DNA of 64,000 nucleotides. It comes from JAJTFW01 sp903922455. GTDB taxonomy: Bacteria > Bacteroidota > Bacteroidia > AKYH767-A > OLB10. A program made the position numbers and the translations under genes. Below the pieces are notes generated by a model. It worked only from the letters and a program-made list of their open reading frames with translations. It was not told the origin of the DNA and ran no database searches. The stretch is taken from NCBI GenBank assembly GCA_943329665.2, contig CALQEU020000007.1, forward strand, positions 1 to 64,000. The letters run 5' to 3'. Below, piece after piece: positions 52,453 through 62,185 of this stretch (position 1 is the stretch's first letter; each line of letters begins with the position of its first letter).

Positions 52453-55400
52453 TTATCTTATTAGACTAAAGGAACCAGTAAATTCATAATATTTTCCTTT
52501 TACGCTGTTGATTTTTATCTTATACGTATATAATCCTTCGGGTGATGGATCACCGTTACTCATGTAACCATCCCAAGGTCGGAAGAAGGAATCTGTAGTG
52601 TAAATATTTTGTCCCCATCGATTAAAAATTTGCATGTCGAATGAAGTTACATTTAATATAGGAGTTCCATCAAAGAAAACATCGTTCTTACCATCATCAT
52701 TGGGAGAAAATGCATTCGGAATATAGAATGGAGCTACTTCTAAATTGGTTTCGTATTCATCGTAACAATTTGCAATGTTGTATGCGATGAGTTTGATTTT
52801 ATTGGTTCCCACTTTATCAAATATATGCGAAGGGTTATCTTCAGATGAACTTTGCCCATCTCCAAAACTCCAACGATAACGAACAGAGTTGATCGAGCTA
52901 TTACTAAATGATACTTCTGAATTGAAAATACTTACTAATTGTGTCGACTGACTAAATTTCGCTGCTGGAAGTGGAGGCGTAATTACTTCCACTAATTGTG
53001 TAGTATCATCCTTACATCCATATGGAGAAGTTACTTGCATGTAAGTCGTATATTCTCCAGGAGCAGCGTAAACATGAGTGGGCGAACGCTCAGTTGAAGT
53101 GCCGCCATCACCAAATTTCCAAGAATAAGTAGATCCAGCTTCGTTTATGGATTTGTTTTGGAATTTTATTCTGATTTCTTCACATGTAATATTTAATTCT
53201 GGATCGTAAGCCGCAATTGGAATAGGTTGTTCGTTGAAAGTAACTCCTGAGCTTTTTGTACAGCCCTTGTTTGTAGTTACAGTAACAGTATAAATGCCGC
53301 CAGTCGTTACGGTAATGGATGGATCTGTACTTCCGTTATTCCAACTGTAAGTTCCTTGTCCAAGTGTAGTACTTAACGTAGTACTCACTCCAGAGCATTT
53401 ATCAAGATCTCCTGTTATATTTACTAACGGTAATGGATTTACTAAAACACTAAATGAAGCTGATCCCGAACATCCAAATGCATCCGTTACAACAACAGAA
53501 TAACTACCCGCAGTGTTTACGGTTTGAGTGTTTGTGGAAACTCCTGTTGACCAAAGGTATTGTGAATAATTGCTATTTAAACTTAATACAGTTGATTTAC
53601 CATCGCAAATTTCATTTTGTCCAGTGATGGACGGAGTCGGATTGAGATGAACCACAACATGCGCAGTAGTAGAATTAACGCAGCCATTTTGATCTGTTAC
53701 AGTAACTACAAAGGTTCCTGTATTTGCAGCTTGAATACTCGAACTCACACTTCCCGTTGACCAAATATAGGAGTTGAAATTACCTGGATTTAAAACGGCA
53801 TTGTTGCCGTCACAAAGGTCCGTGTTGGTGGGCAATTGAGGTTGAGGTAACGGGTTTTCAACGACTGTAAAATTAGTATTGCCAATACATCCGTTATTAT
53901 CAGTAACGGTAAGAATGTAATTTCCTCCAGCAGTGATTAAATTTTGGGCTGTGTTAACACCATTCGACCATTGGTAATTTACATAAGTACCTACTGAATT
54001 TAAAGTAACATTATCTCCCGAACAAAAATCTGGATCACCACTGATGGTTGGAGTAGGAAGCACATTAACGATGAGTGCTTGAGATGCAGTACCTGTACAT
54101 CCATTGGCATTAGTAACTATTACCGAATAAGTGCCAGGCGCATTGGGTTGTATACTTGAACCGGTTGTTCCTGTTGACCAAGAATAAGTCATCCCTATAG
54201 TACTTCCAACATCTAAGAAGCCTAGATCGTTTTGACAAACAACGAATGTTCCAGAAATAGTTGGAGTAGGGTTGGTATTTACGGTTACGTTTTGAGTAAT
54301 GCTGTTTGTACAGCCATTATTATCCGTAACGGTTAATGTATAGATTCCACTTGTATTCGGTTGGATGCTGCTGGAAATAGATCCAGTGGACCATTGATAA
54401 TTTATACCCGCAGGACCTGCGATTAAGTTCGCAGACAATCCTTGACAAATAGCTGTAATACCAGTAATTTGTGCAGTAGGCAATGTCCAAGCGGTAATAT
54501 TATAATTGCTGATTCCACTACATCCATTAGCTGCGGTTACGGTTACCGTATAGGCGCCACCGTTAGTAACGTTGAGTTGTTGTCCACTGTTTCCATTCGA
54601 CCAAGAGTAATTTGTATAGCCCGCGCCCGCGTCGATGGTTGCACTGTTGCTAGTACAGAATCCTAGTGGTCCAGTAATAACTGCATTGGTAAATGGTAAG
54701 GAATTAAATAGAACAGTCGTATTGCCTGTACATCCATTAGCATCAGTTACTATAACGCTATAATTTCCAGTAGTAGTTACAGAAATAGTAGATGTGGTAG
54801 CACCGTTACTCCAAGCATAAGAATTAAATGATGTGCTTATTCCTAAAGTGGAAGAAAGACCTTGACAAGCACTTAAATTTCCTGTGATAGCAGGAGTAGG
54901 ATTATTATTTACACTTACTACTTGATTAGCGTTTCCGCTACATCCATTTCCATCGGTTACTGTAACGGTATAGGTGGCTGCAGCACTGGGTTGGATCGAA
55001 TTATTGGTAGATCCGTTCGACCATAAATAATTCATTCCAGCGGGAGATGCAGTAATGTTTGCATTGGCACCTTGGCAAATGGCAGTCACTCCAGTAATTG
55101 AAGGAAGAGGAGGAGTATAAACAGTTATAAGTTGACTAGAACTTCCTGTGCATCCGTTCGCATCCGTTACAGCCACTGAATAAGTAGATCCTAAAGAAAC
55201 GTTGGTAGTCGATGTAGAAACTCCTGTCGACCAATTATAGTTTGTGTAAGGAAGTGTAGTTGATAATACTGAATTAGAACCTTGGCAAAAAGCAAAAGTT
55301 CCTGAAATTACAGGGACAGGACTAGCATTCACAGTTAAGTTAAATGTATTTGTAGCTGTACATCCATTAACATCCGAAACAGTTACGGTATAAGTACCAG

Positions 55401-56997
55401 TAGTAGTTGTAGAAATGGTAGAAGATGTTTGCCCTCCTGACCAATTATATTGACTGAATGGAACTGTGGTAGATAGGTTTGAACTTAATCCTTGACAAAT
55501 GGTATTATTTCCTGCAATTGTCACGGATGGATTTGTATTTACAACAACAGTAGTAGAAGTAGGCGCGGGACAAAATCCAGCGGCAGTAGGAATTACTGTA
55601 TACGTACCACTTGCATTAACCGTGATACTTTGTGTTACAGCACCTGTTGACCATAGTACGCTCGGTGAAGAGGCAGTAAGCGTTACATTGCTTCCTTGAC
55701 AAAATGTTAAAGGACCAGATGCAGCAATATTAAGTGTTAATCCAGCAAGTAATGTGGTATTAACTGCAAGGGTAGAAGCTACACAATTCCCTCCAAAAGA
55801 AACAGTGCATTGATAGGATCCAGCACTAAACACAGTGATGTTTTGTGAGGTAGCACCATTCGACCATAAATAACTAGATCCTGTAGTAGCCGAAAGCACC
55901 ACGCTATCACCAGGGCAGAAAGAAAGTGGCCCACTTGGTGTTATAGTAGCAAATGAATTAATAAACTGCACATAGATAAGCGCCGAAAAGGCAAAACACA
56001 AAGGTGGATTTGCAATCGATGTATAATAAATTCCAGGTTGCGTTACCCATATGGAAGTGGTGGTGTCGCCTGTTGACCACAAGGGTGCACGACATGCATT
56101 TACTTCTAATTTAATGGAGTCTCCTTGACAAAAATACAATGTGTCAACGATCTGTGTATATTGTCCTGAAGTTGCAAGTACTGGAATTTCACCTACCGAT
56201 TGAAATGAATTTCCTTCAAGAAAAACTCCTGAATCAAATGCGCCATCACAAAAATCTTGAACGGCCAATTTAATATGGTACGTTTCACAAGGGCAAACTT
56301 GAGTAGCTGCAGTAAGTACTGTTGTCATTCCATCGTATTGAACCGAAGTACCTCCTGTATTGTCTCGGAAATAAGCACAGTTAGTACAAGGTCCCGAGGG
56401 GGAAGTCCCTCCAGGAGCTGATCCATTATTAACATTGTTGATTGAAATAGGAATGTTGGTTCCTGGAATTAATGCAATATTTTTCTTCCCAACGATACCT
56501 GGTCCATTAATAAAAAATCCAAAAAAGTCATTGCACGCAGTATTCACATAATCATGATATTCTTCAGAGGCCCATACATAGCGAAAACGAACAGAATCAG
56601 TAGCAACAGTAAAATCAAACTCAATTACCGCTGCATCTTGTGGATTCGTACCTGTTGGATGTAGACCATTTAAATCAGAATCTGGACCAGAAGGATTATC
56701 AGTTCCTGATCCAGTTGAATTATTTGGTCCAATAGCATTTGTAACTCCTCCAGAAGTAATCAATACACCATTACCAATGCCAACATTACAAGCGCCTGCA
56801 CAGTTAAAACTTCCGCGAGCAGAATTGGTTCCTGTAAAGATGAAATTACTTGCACTTACGCCAGGTCCTAATAAAATATTTTGAACAAGTTGAGTAACTG
56901 TTGGTGCAGAATTGACTGTTAATTGTGCTTTAATTTGGCTTGATAGGCAAACTAAAAAAAGAATGGAAGTGCCCGTAATGAGTTTCCTTTTATTCAT
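52453..56997 (-). CDS. 1514-residue secreted protein: anchor-L, 14 Ig-like repeats, PKD, T9SS type B
   Basis: Signal peptide (1-24). A choice-of-anchor L-type N-terminal domain (about 25-275, with VRFRYVWASEEYHDYV and CDGAFDSGVFLEG) is followed by about 14 repeats of 70 residues (275-1260). Each has a Cys near xICxGxxxxL, a W-S-x-G core and GCxG/GCT near the end, so two Cys per repeat that may bond. Two PKD domains come next (YSWKFGDGG, YRWSFGDGQSSSEDNPSH) and then the gliding-motility-associated type B C-terminal domain from about 1419 (YIPNAFSPNDDGKNDVF... PEGLYTYKIKI). A surface adhesin or matrix protein delivered by T9SS. Monocistronic. Confidence 0.93.
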   Translation of the reverse strand: MNKRKLITGTSILFLVCLSSQIKAQLTVNSAPTVTQLVQNILLGPGVSASNFIFTGTNSARGSFNCAGACNVGIGNGVLITSGGVTNAIGPNNSTGSGTDNPSGPDSDLNGLHPTGTNPQDAAVIEFDFTVATDSVRFRYVWASEEYHDYVNTACNDFFGFFINGPGIVGKKNIALIPGTNIPISINNVNNGSAPGGTSPSGPCTNCAYFRDNTGGTSVQYDGMTTVLTAATQVCPCETYHIKLAVQDFCDGAFDSGVFLEGNSFQSVGEIPVLATSGQYTQIVDTLYFCQGDSIKLEVNACRAPLWSTGDTTTSIWVTQPGIYYTSIANPPLCFAFSALIYVQFINSFATITPSGPLSFCPGDSVVLSATTGSSYLWSNGATSQNITVFSAGSYQCTVSFGGNCVASTLAVNTTLLAGLTLNIAASGPLTFCQGSNVTLTASSPSVLWSTGAVTQSITVNASGTYTVIPTAAGFCPAPTSTTVVVNTNPSVTIAGNNTICQGLSSNLSTTVPFSQYNWSGGQTSSTISTTTTGTYTVTVSDVNGCTATNTFNLTVNASPVPVISGTFAFCQGSNSVLSTTLPYTNYNWSTGVSTSTTNVSLGSTYSVAVTDANGCTGSSSQLITVYTPPLPSITGVTAICQGANANITASPAGMNYLWSNGSTNNSIQPSAAATYTVTVTDGNGCSGNANQVVSVNNNPTPAITGNLSACQGLSSTLGISTSFNSYAWSNGATTSTISVTTTGNYSVIVTDANGCTGNTTVLFNSLPFTNAVITGPLGFCTSNSATIDAGAGYTNYSWSNGNSGQQLNVTNGGAYTVTVTAANGCSGISNYNITAWTLPTAQITGITAICQGLSANLIAGPAGINYQWSTGSISSSIQPNTSGIYTLTVTDNNGCTNSITQNVTVNTNPTPTISGTFVVCQNDLGFLDVGSTIGMTYSWSTGTTGSSIQPNAPGTYSVIVTNANGCTGTASQALIVNVLPTPTISGDPDFCSGDNVTLNSVGTYVNYQWSNGVNTAQNLITAGGNYILTVTDNNGCIGNTNFTVVENPLPQPQLPTNTDLCDGNNAVLNPGNFNSYIWSTGSVSSSIQAANTGTFVVTVTDQNGCVNSTTAHVVVHLNPTPSITGQNEICDGKSTVLSLNSNYSQYLWSTGVSTNTQTVNTAGSYSVVVTDAFGCSGSASFSVLVNPLPLVNITGDLDKCSGVSTTLSTTLGQGTYSWNNGSTDPSITVTTGGIYTVTVTTNKGCTKSSGVTFNEQPIPIAAYDPELNITCEEIRIKFQNKSINEAGSTYSWKFGDGGTSTERSPTHVYAAPGEYTTYMQVTSPYGCKDDTTQLVEVITPPLPAAKFSQSTQLVSIFNSEVSFSNSSINSVRYRWSFGDGQSSSEDNPSHIFDKVGTNKIKLIAYNIANCYDEYETNLEVAPFYIPNAFSPNDDGKNDVFFDGTPILNVTSFDMQIFNRWGQNIYTTDSFFRPWDGYMSNGDPSPEGLYTYKIKINSVKGKYYEFTGSFSLIR

Positions 56998-57016
56998 GAA
57001 GGAAGGATTTAGATTT

Positions 57017-57024
57017 CAAATATA
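57017..57024 (-). promoter_or_regulatory. -7 promoter element for the 1514-residue protein
   Basis: Minus strand TATATTTG, 19 nt before the start at 56997. Confidence 0.5.
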
Positions 57025-57272
57025 ATCTTATTTTTTCGAATAACATAGCCTAGGGCGTTGAGAGAGTTTACGATTACACGATAATTTGACGAAATAGTTT
57101 CGTTTGAATGTGAATTGAATCAAAATAAGGGTAGGCTTTTTTTGAAAAAAGAATAAAAAAGGAAAATTTTTAATGAGAAAAAGAGTTAAAAAAGCGGATA
57201 AATAAGATATCATTTATGAGTTTATTTATCTTACAGTCAATATGTTGAATATAAAACGGAAGTGGAATAAAC

Positions 57273-57304
57273 AAAAAAGCCTATGGATTTCAACCATAGG
57301 CTTT
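57273..57304 (-). terminator. Rho-independent terminator of the atpDC operon
   Basis: Stem AAAGCCTATGG (57276-57286) and CCATAGGCTTT (57294-57304) with a 7-nt loop; on the minus strand a T6 run follows (57273-57278), 18 bp past the atpC stop. Confidence 0.88.
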
Positions 57305-57321
57305 ATAAATATTGGGTTCAA

Positions 57322-57561
57322 TTAAACAGACTCTGCGAGAATAATCACCTTATTGCTCAGTAATTCAACGACGCCGCCTTTCAGTTCGAAGGTTTCAATA
57401 CCTGAAGTAGTTTTCACTTTAACGGTACCATTTACCAAGGTAGAAATGATGGCTGCGTGATTCTCGAGCATTTGAAATCGACCATGTGATCCAGGTACCA
57501 TGATTTCACTCACTTCACCTTCAAATACTTTTTTCTCTGGTGTTATTATTTCAAGATGCAT
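57322..57561 (-). CDS. atpC: ATP synthase F1, epsilon subunit (short form)
   Basis: 79 residues, only the N-terminal beta-sandwich (MHLEIITPEKKVFEGEV... GSHGRFQMLENHAAIISTL). The C-terminal two-helix domain that inhibits ATP hydrolysis in longer epsilon subunits is missing. The stop codon and terminator show the end is real, not a truncation by frameshift. Sits 23 bp after atpD in the same transcript. Couples F1 to rotor; lack of the helices suggests no epsilon inhibition here. Confidence 0.93.
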   Translation of the reverse strand: MHLEIITPEKKVFEGEVSEIMVPGSHGRFQMLENHAAIISTLVNGTVKVKTTSGIETFELKGGVVELLSNKVIILAESV

Positions 57562-57584
57562 GAATCGGTTTTTTATTCTTTAAA

Positions 57585-59087
57585 TTATTTAGTTTCAGCA
57601 ATCAATTTCTTTCCTTTTTCGATAGCATCTTCGATGTTTCCAACCAAGTTAAATGCTGCTTCAGGATACTCATCTACTTCACCATTTAAAATCATTTTAA
57701 ATCCTTTGATGGTCTCTTCGATAGGAACTAAAACCCCTTTCAATCCAGTGAATTGTTCAGCTACGTGGAAAGGTTGAGATAAGAAACGTTGTACACGACG
57801 AGCACGATGTACCACCCTTTTATCTTCGTCACTTAACTCATCCATCCCTAAGATGGCAATGATATCTTGTAATTCTTTGTATCGTTGTAAAATTTCTTTT
57901 ACAGCCTGTGCGGTATCATAATGTTCATCACCTACAACGTCACGAGAAAGAATTCGTGATGTAGAATCCAATGGATCTACCGCTGGATAGATTCCTAACT
58001 CAGCAATCTTACGATTCAATACCGTAGTTGCATCCAAGTGACTAAATGTAGTTGCAGGAGCTGGATCAGTCAAGTCATCAGCAGGTACATAAACCGCTTG
58101 AACAGAAGTAATCGAACCACGTTTTGTTGAAGTGATACGCTCTTGCATTAATCCCATTTCTGTAGCCAATGTAGGCTGATATCCTACGGCTGATGGCATA
58201 CGTCCTAATAGGGCAGATACTTCAGATCCAGCTTGTGTAAATCGGAAAATGTTATCAATAAAGAATAGGATATCACGTCCACCACTTTTCTCATCTCCAT
58301 CACGGAAATATTCAGCAACAGTAAGTCCAGATAAAGCTACACGAGCACGTGCTCCTGGAGGCTCATTCATCTGTCCGAAAACAAGCGTCGCTTGACTTTT
58401 TTCTAGTTCTTTCAAATCTACTTTCGACAAATCCCAATCGCCTTGTTCCATGCTATGTTTGAATTCTTCGCCGTATTTGATTACACCCGATTCAATCATC
58501 TCACGTAACAAATCGTTTCCTTCACGAGTACGTTCACCTACACCGGCAAATACAGAAAGACCGGCATATCCTTTCGCGATATTATTAATCAATTCCATGA
58601 TCAATACCGTCTTTCCTACACCTGCACCACCGAACAAACCAATCTTTCCTCCTTTGGAGTAAGGCTCTAATAAGTCGATCACTTTAATACCTGTGAAAAG
58701 AACTTCAGCTTCTGTCGATAAATCTTCAAATCTTGGAGCATCACGGTGAATAGAAAGCCCGTTCGAATTGTCAACATCGTTGATTCCATCAATAGCTTCT
58801 CCAACAACGTTAAACAGACGCCCTTTGATTTTTTCACCAACCGGCATTTTGATAGCGGAACCAGTACCAACTACTTCCATTCCACGAACTAATCCGTCTG
58901 TAGAATCCATCGCAATTGCTCGAACTGTATCTTCACCAATGTGCTGTTGACATTCCAAAATAATTTTCTGACCATTTGGTCGGATGATCTCTAGAGCCTC
59001 TAATATGTTTGGGAGTTGAATTCCTTCACCTTCAAAGCTTACATCGATAACGGGACCAATGACTTGAACGATTTTACCTTTATTCAT
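57585..59087 (-). CDS. atpD: ATP synthase F1, beta subunit
   Basis: Catalytic beta subunit, 500 residues from the ATG at 59087 (MNKGKIVQVIGPVIDV); an ATG 16 codons upstream overlaps the -7 element. P-loop GGAGVGKTVLIMELI, catalytic Glu region AGVGERTREGNDL, Walker B ILFFIDNIFRFTQAG, and SALLGRMPSAVGYQPTL are intact. Hydrolyses or synthesises ATP in the F1 head. atpD-atpC is separate from the other atp genes, which are not in the window, the usual arrangement in Bacteroidota. Confidence 0.98.
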   Translation of the reverse strand: MNKGKIVQVIGPVIDVSFEGEGIQLPNILEALEIIRPNGQKIILECQQHIGEDTVRAIAMDSTDGLVRGMEVVGTGSAIKMPVGEKIKGRLFNVVGEAIDGINDVDNSNGLSIHRDAPRFEDLSTEAEVLFTGIKVIDLLEPYSKGGKIGLFGGAGVGKTVLIMELINNIAKGYAGLSVFAGVGERTREGNDLLREMIESGVIKYGEEFKHSMEQGDWDLSKVDLKELEKSQATLVFGQMNEPPGARARVALSGLTVAEYFRDGDEKSGGRDILFFIDNIFRFTQAGSEVSALLGRMPSAVGYQPTLATEMGLMQERITSTKRGSITSVQAVYVPADDLTDPAPATTFSHLDATTVLNRKIAELGIYPAVDPLDSTSRILSRDVVGDEHYDTAQAVKEILQRYKELQDIIAILGMDELSDEDKRVVHRARRVQRFLSQPFHVAEQFTGLKGVLVPIEETIKGFKMILNGEVDEYPEAAFNLVGNIEDAIEKGKKLIAETK

Positions 59088-59112
59088 GGTTGGGTATTTG
59101 AATTTGAGGGTG

Positions 59113-59120
59113 CAAAAATA
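59113..59120 (-). promoter_or_regulatory. -7 promoter element for atpDC
   Basis: Minus strand TATTTTTG, 25 nt before the atpD start codon. Confidence 0.5.
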
Positions 59121-59220
59121 GATAAAAAAGCGCACGCAATGAAGTAAAACCTATTTTTGCTTCAATATATGTTTATCAACATTTTTACGCAATTTTGTTG
59201 ATAATAATGGGCTGTAAGCG

Positions 59221-60150
59221 ATGATGCAAATTTATAGAAATATTAACGAATATGTTAAACCTCAATATCCTATCGTTACTGTTGGGACATTTGATGGCGT
59301 GCATATCGGTCATAAAATGATCCTCGAGCGTCTTTCCGCCTTGGCTCAAGAGAAGGGTGGAGAGGTCGTTTTGCTCACTTTTTACCCACATCCTCGAAAA
59401 GTTTTATTCCAGGATTCAGCTCAATTGGAAATGATCACCTCGTTGGATGATAAAATCGCATTGATGAAACACTTTGGGGTAAATCATATTGTTATTCAGC
59501 CATTTACGATTGATTTCTCGAAGATGGAATACGAGGATTTCGTGAAAAATATTTTAGTAGAGAAGTTAGGGGTTAAAACCTTGGTCATCGGTTACGATCA
59601 CCAGTTTGGTCATCAACGAAAAGGTTCTATGCAAGAACTAGAAAAAATGGCTCCTCAATTGGGATTTGAAGTGGAAGAAATTCCAGAGCAAGATATCGAT
59701 GCCATTGCGGTAAGTTCCACTCGAATTCGAAATGCGCTCAAGAGAGGAGAAGTGAATATCGCCGCTCATTTATTAGGTTACGATTACCGACTTTCAGGAC
59801 GAGTAATTAAGGGTAAACAATTGGGGCGTACCCTTGGATTTCCTACTGCAAATATGCAATGCAACGATCCCGATCAATTAGTTCCCGTCAATGGCATTTA
59901 TGCAGTGATGGTAGAGTGGAAGGGTAAGATGTTGAAAGGTGCGTTGAACATCGGAAATCGTCCCACATTTGATAATGGCGATAGAACCATCGAAGTTCAT
60001 ATTTTGGGTTTTGATGAAGATATTTATGGTGAAGCCATCACGCTGCATTTTAAGAACTACCTCCGACCTGAATTAAAATTTCATTCGGCCGAAGACCTCG
60101 TTGCTCAAATGCATAAAGATGTAGAGCAATGTTATGAATTGCTTCGGTAA
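59221..60150 (+). CDS. ribF: Bifunctional riboflavin kinase / FAD synthetase
   Basis: 309 residues. N-terminal FMN adenylyltransferase with GTFDGVHIGHKMIL and AVSSTRIRNAL (nucleotidyltransferase HxGH and SSTxIR motifs); C-terminal flavokinase with GKQLGRTLGFPTANM (PTAN) and ALNIGNRPTF. Makes FMN then FAD from riboflavin. Starts at the first of two adjacent ATGs (59221). Divergent from atpD; no riboflavin synthesis genes nearby. Confidence 0.96.
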   Translation: MMQIYRNINEYVKPQYPIVTVGTFDGVHIGHKMILERLSALAQEKGGEVVLLTFYPHPRKVLFQDSAQLEMITSLDDKIALMKHFGVNHIVIQPFTIDFSKMEYEDFVKNILVEKLGVKTLVIGYDHQFGHQRKGSMQELEKMAPQLGFEVEEIPEQDIDAIAVSSTRIRNALKRGEVNIAAHLLGYDYRLSGRVIKGKQLGRTLGFPTANMQCNDPDQLVPVNGIYAVMVEWKGKMLKGALNIGNRPTFDNGDRTIEVHILGFDEDIYGEAITLHFKNYLRPELKFHSAEDLVAQMHKDVEQCYELLR

Positions 60151-60246
60151 GGAATAAAACCGATATAAAGTTATTTACAATTCTCTTTTGAATAATTTTT
60201 TATTTTTTTCGTTTAGTCTTTATTGTCCTGCTTAACTTCACCATTC

Positions 60247-60852
60247 ATGTTGAACCCAACCATTTCCCTTGTTTTCTTATTCTTCATTCTTGCTATTCAA
60301 AGTCAAGGGCAAACTTTGTTAGATTCATTATTACTCAGGCAACAAAAAACATTTAAATCAATCGCTGTAGCATCCGTTCAGCCAGATTCTGTTTTTAAAC
60401 TCGATTTGAGTAAACAAAAACATAAAGAGGTTCCACAAGAAATTAGAAATTTTAAAAACTTGCAAGTTTTAAAGTTGTCAAGAAATAAATTAAAGGAGAT
60501 TCCTGAATGGATCGGGGAGTTGAAAAAGTTGCAAGTACTAGATCTAAGTTATAATAAAATAAAATTATTACCCGATTCCATTAGTAATTGTACTGATTTG
60601 GTCTATTTGGGATTGAATCGAAATGTGATTGAAACCTTGCCGCATACCATAGGTCGACTGGAATTTTTGGAGGTGATTGAGCTTTGGGACAATGAAATTA
60701 TTGCACTTCCCGGCGAGATCAAACAGTTGCATAATTTAAAAACGTTGGAGTTAAGAGGGATTTTATTTTCACAGGAAGAACAAGAGCAAATTTATAATTT
60801 ATTGCCAGAAACAAATGTGTTTTTTTCACCCAGCTGTAATTGTAAAAATTAG
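60247..60852 (+). CDS. Exported leucine-rich-repeat protein
   Basis: About 201 residues from ATG at 60247 (a TTG 8 codons upstream is the alternative). Signal peptide (about 1-21, ending QSQGQ). Five leucine-rich repeats of about 23 residues run from residue 50 to 165 (LDLSKQKHKEVPQEI, LKLSRNKLKEIPEWI, LDLSYNKIKLLPDSI, LGLNRNVIETLPHTI, IELWDNEIIALPGEI), ending with a Cys-Asn-Cys tail. A protein-binding surface or periplasmic module; partner unknown. Followed by the PaiB-like gene with a 72-bp gap. Confidence 0.88.
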   Translation: MLNPTISLVFLFFILAIQSQGQTLLDSLLLRQQKTFKSIAVASVQPDSVFKLDLSKQKHKEVPQEIRNFKNLQVLKLSRNKLKEIPEWIGELKKLQVLDLSYNKIKLLPDSISNCTDLVYLGLNRNVIETLPHTIGRLEFLEVIELWDNEIIALPGEIKQLHNLKTLELRGILFSQEEQEQIYNLLPETNVFFSPSCNCKN

Positions 60853-60924
60853 TGGTACAGTCAAACGGCTTTTCGAATTGTAATGATAATTTGATAATAT
60901 TGTTGATCTCATTTAATTCAAATA

Positions 60925-61539
60925 ATGTACGCACCTTCACATTACACTATTAAAGACCAAGAGCAACTTTTATCGTTTATTAATGAGTTTCCTTTTGCAG
61001 TTTTTATTTTGAAGGAAGAAGAATTTCCATTGGCAACACATATTCCCATAGAGGTAGTGATGGAAGGGGATAAACTGTTTTTATACGGACATATTTCTAA
61101 CCTGAATCCACAAGCTTCTTTTATTGGGAAGGATGGAGTGAAGGCCTTGATGGTTTTTTCTGCTGGTCATTCTTATGTTTCATCTTCTTGGTACAGTCAT
61201 CCTAATGTTTCTACCTGGAATTATAGAGCAGTACATGTGAGCGGAAATTTAGTTGAACTTTCTTTAGATGAGTTCAAAGCGCATTTGTATCGGATGCAAA
61301 ATACCTATGAAAAGGGTCAAGAAAAACCTGCACTAGCAGAAAATTTACCCGACGGACTTTTCGAAAAATTTATCAAAGCCATTCGTGGATTTAAAGTTGA
61401 AGTGATAAAGATGGAAGGAGCCTGGAAACTCAGTCAAAATAGAAATGAAAAAGATCATAAAGCAATCATTGAAGAATTGCAAAAATCAGATGATGCCGGT
61501 GCACAAGAAATTGCGAAAGAAATGAAAAAGAGAAACTGA
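60925..61539 (+). CDS. FMN-binding PaiB-like protein
   Basis: 204 residues with the PaiB/FMN-binding split-barrel pattern: MYAPSHYTIKDQEQLLSF at the N-terminus, LATHIPIEV, GHISNLNPQA and SSSWYSHPNVSTWNYRAVHV, where Trp, His and Arg contact the flavin phosphate. Named after the Bacillus regulator of protease and sporulation genes, but in most bacteria the role is untested and could be a flavin-binding enzyme. C-terminal 40 residues are helical and Lys/Glu-rich. Converges with the GNAT gene. Confidence 0.9.
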   Translation: MYAPSHYTIKDQEQLLSFINEFPFAVFILKEEEFPLATHIPIEVVMEGDKLFLYGHISNLNPQASFIGKDGVKALMVFSAGHSYVSSSWYSHPNVSTWNYRAVHVSGNLVELSLDEFKAHLYRMQNTYEKGQEKPALAENLPDGLFEKFIKAIRGFKVEVIKMEGAWKLSQNRNEKDHKAIIEELQKSDDAGAQEIAKEMKKRN

Positions 61540-61564
61540 TTTTTTTGTTGTCGGATTATTTTTA

Positions 61565-62035
61565 TCAATTTTTAAAATTGATTTGTGTTAAATATTTCTC
61601 AAAACATTTACTGGCTTCTACACCTGCATATTGTCCATAATTAGGAATAATAATGTAATTATTTTTAGTATAAAGTTGAATCGCTTCTGGTTGCTTTTCT
61701 CCGGTTTCCAAAATGCATTTTTTGTATCCTAATTCTGTTGCCCATTGTTCAAGTTCCTTTAAAACGAATGTGGCAATTCCTTTCCCTCGATTTTTTAGTG
61801 GAACAAACATTCGTTTCACTTCCATCGTTTCCTCATTCCATTCCTTGATGGCACCACATCCCACAGCTACTGAATTTTCATAAGCAACCACTACATACTT
61901 TATATTATCTGATTTATTATACTGCGCATAAAATGCATGATCTTCACCATCTCTTACTTTTAATTCGAGATCAAGTTCTCGAACCAATAGTTGAAAGTCG
62001 GTGTCGCTGGAATCGGTTCTGTATAATTTGAACAT
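61565..62035 (-). CDS. GNAT family N-acetyltransferase
   Basis: 156 residues. Acetyl-CoA loop VPLKNRGKGIATFVLKEL (about 83-100) with R-G-K-G-I-A, preceded by VAVGCGAIKEW and followed by LETGEKQPEAIQLYTKNNY. Small-amine or protein acetyltransferase of undefined substrate. Start ATG at 62035. Monocistronic. Confidence 0.88.
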   Translation of the reverse strand: MFKLYRTDSSDTDFQLLVRELDLELKVRDGEDHAFYAQYNKSDNIKYVVVAYENSVAVGCGAIKEWNEETMEVKRMFVPLKNRGKGIATFVLKELEQWATELGYKKCILETGEKQPEAIQLYTKNNYIIIPNYGQYAGVEASKCFEKYLTQINFKN

Positions 62036-62087
62036 GATAAAGATTACATTTTTATTGAGTAAGGAAGAATTGATAACAACAAGTTAC

Positions 62088-62095
62088 AAATGTAT
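62088..62095 (-). promoter_or_regulatory. Possible -7 element for the GNAT gene
   Basis: Minus strand TACATTTG, 52 nt before the start; the distance is long, so support is weak. Confidence 0.3.
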
Positions 62096-62138
62096 ATTGC
62101 AAATTCGAATTTTTTAATTGAATTTTGATTAGAGAAGG

Positions 62139-62167
62139 TTTGATTTGATATTTTGCATCTATCTTTA
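62139..62167 (+). promoter_or_regulatory. Promoter of the OppC-type permease gene
   Basis: TTTG at 62139-62142, 17-bp spacer, TATCTTTA at 62160-62167 (one base off consensus). Transcription would start near 62172. Confidence 0.45.
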
Positions 62168-62185
62168 TCACCATATATTATAGTA

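Noticed and set aside
57028..57213. 61-residue minus-strand ORF upstream of the type B gene
   Set aside because: AT-rich Phe/Leu/Lys translation with no motif; overlaps the region between the promoter and atpC terminator.
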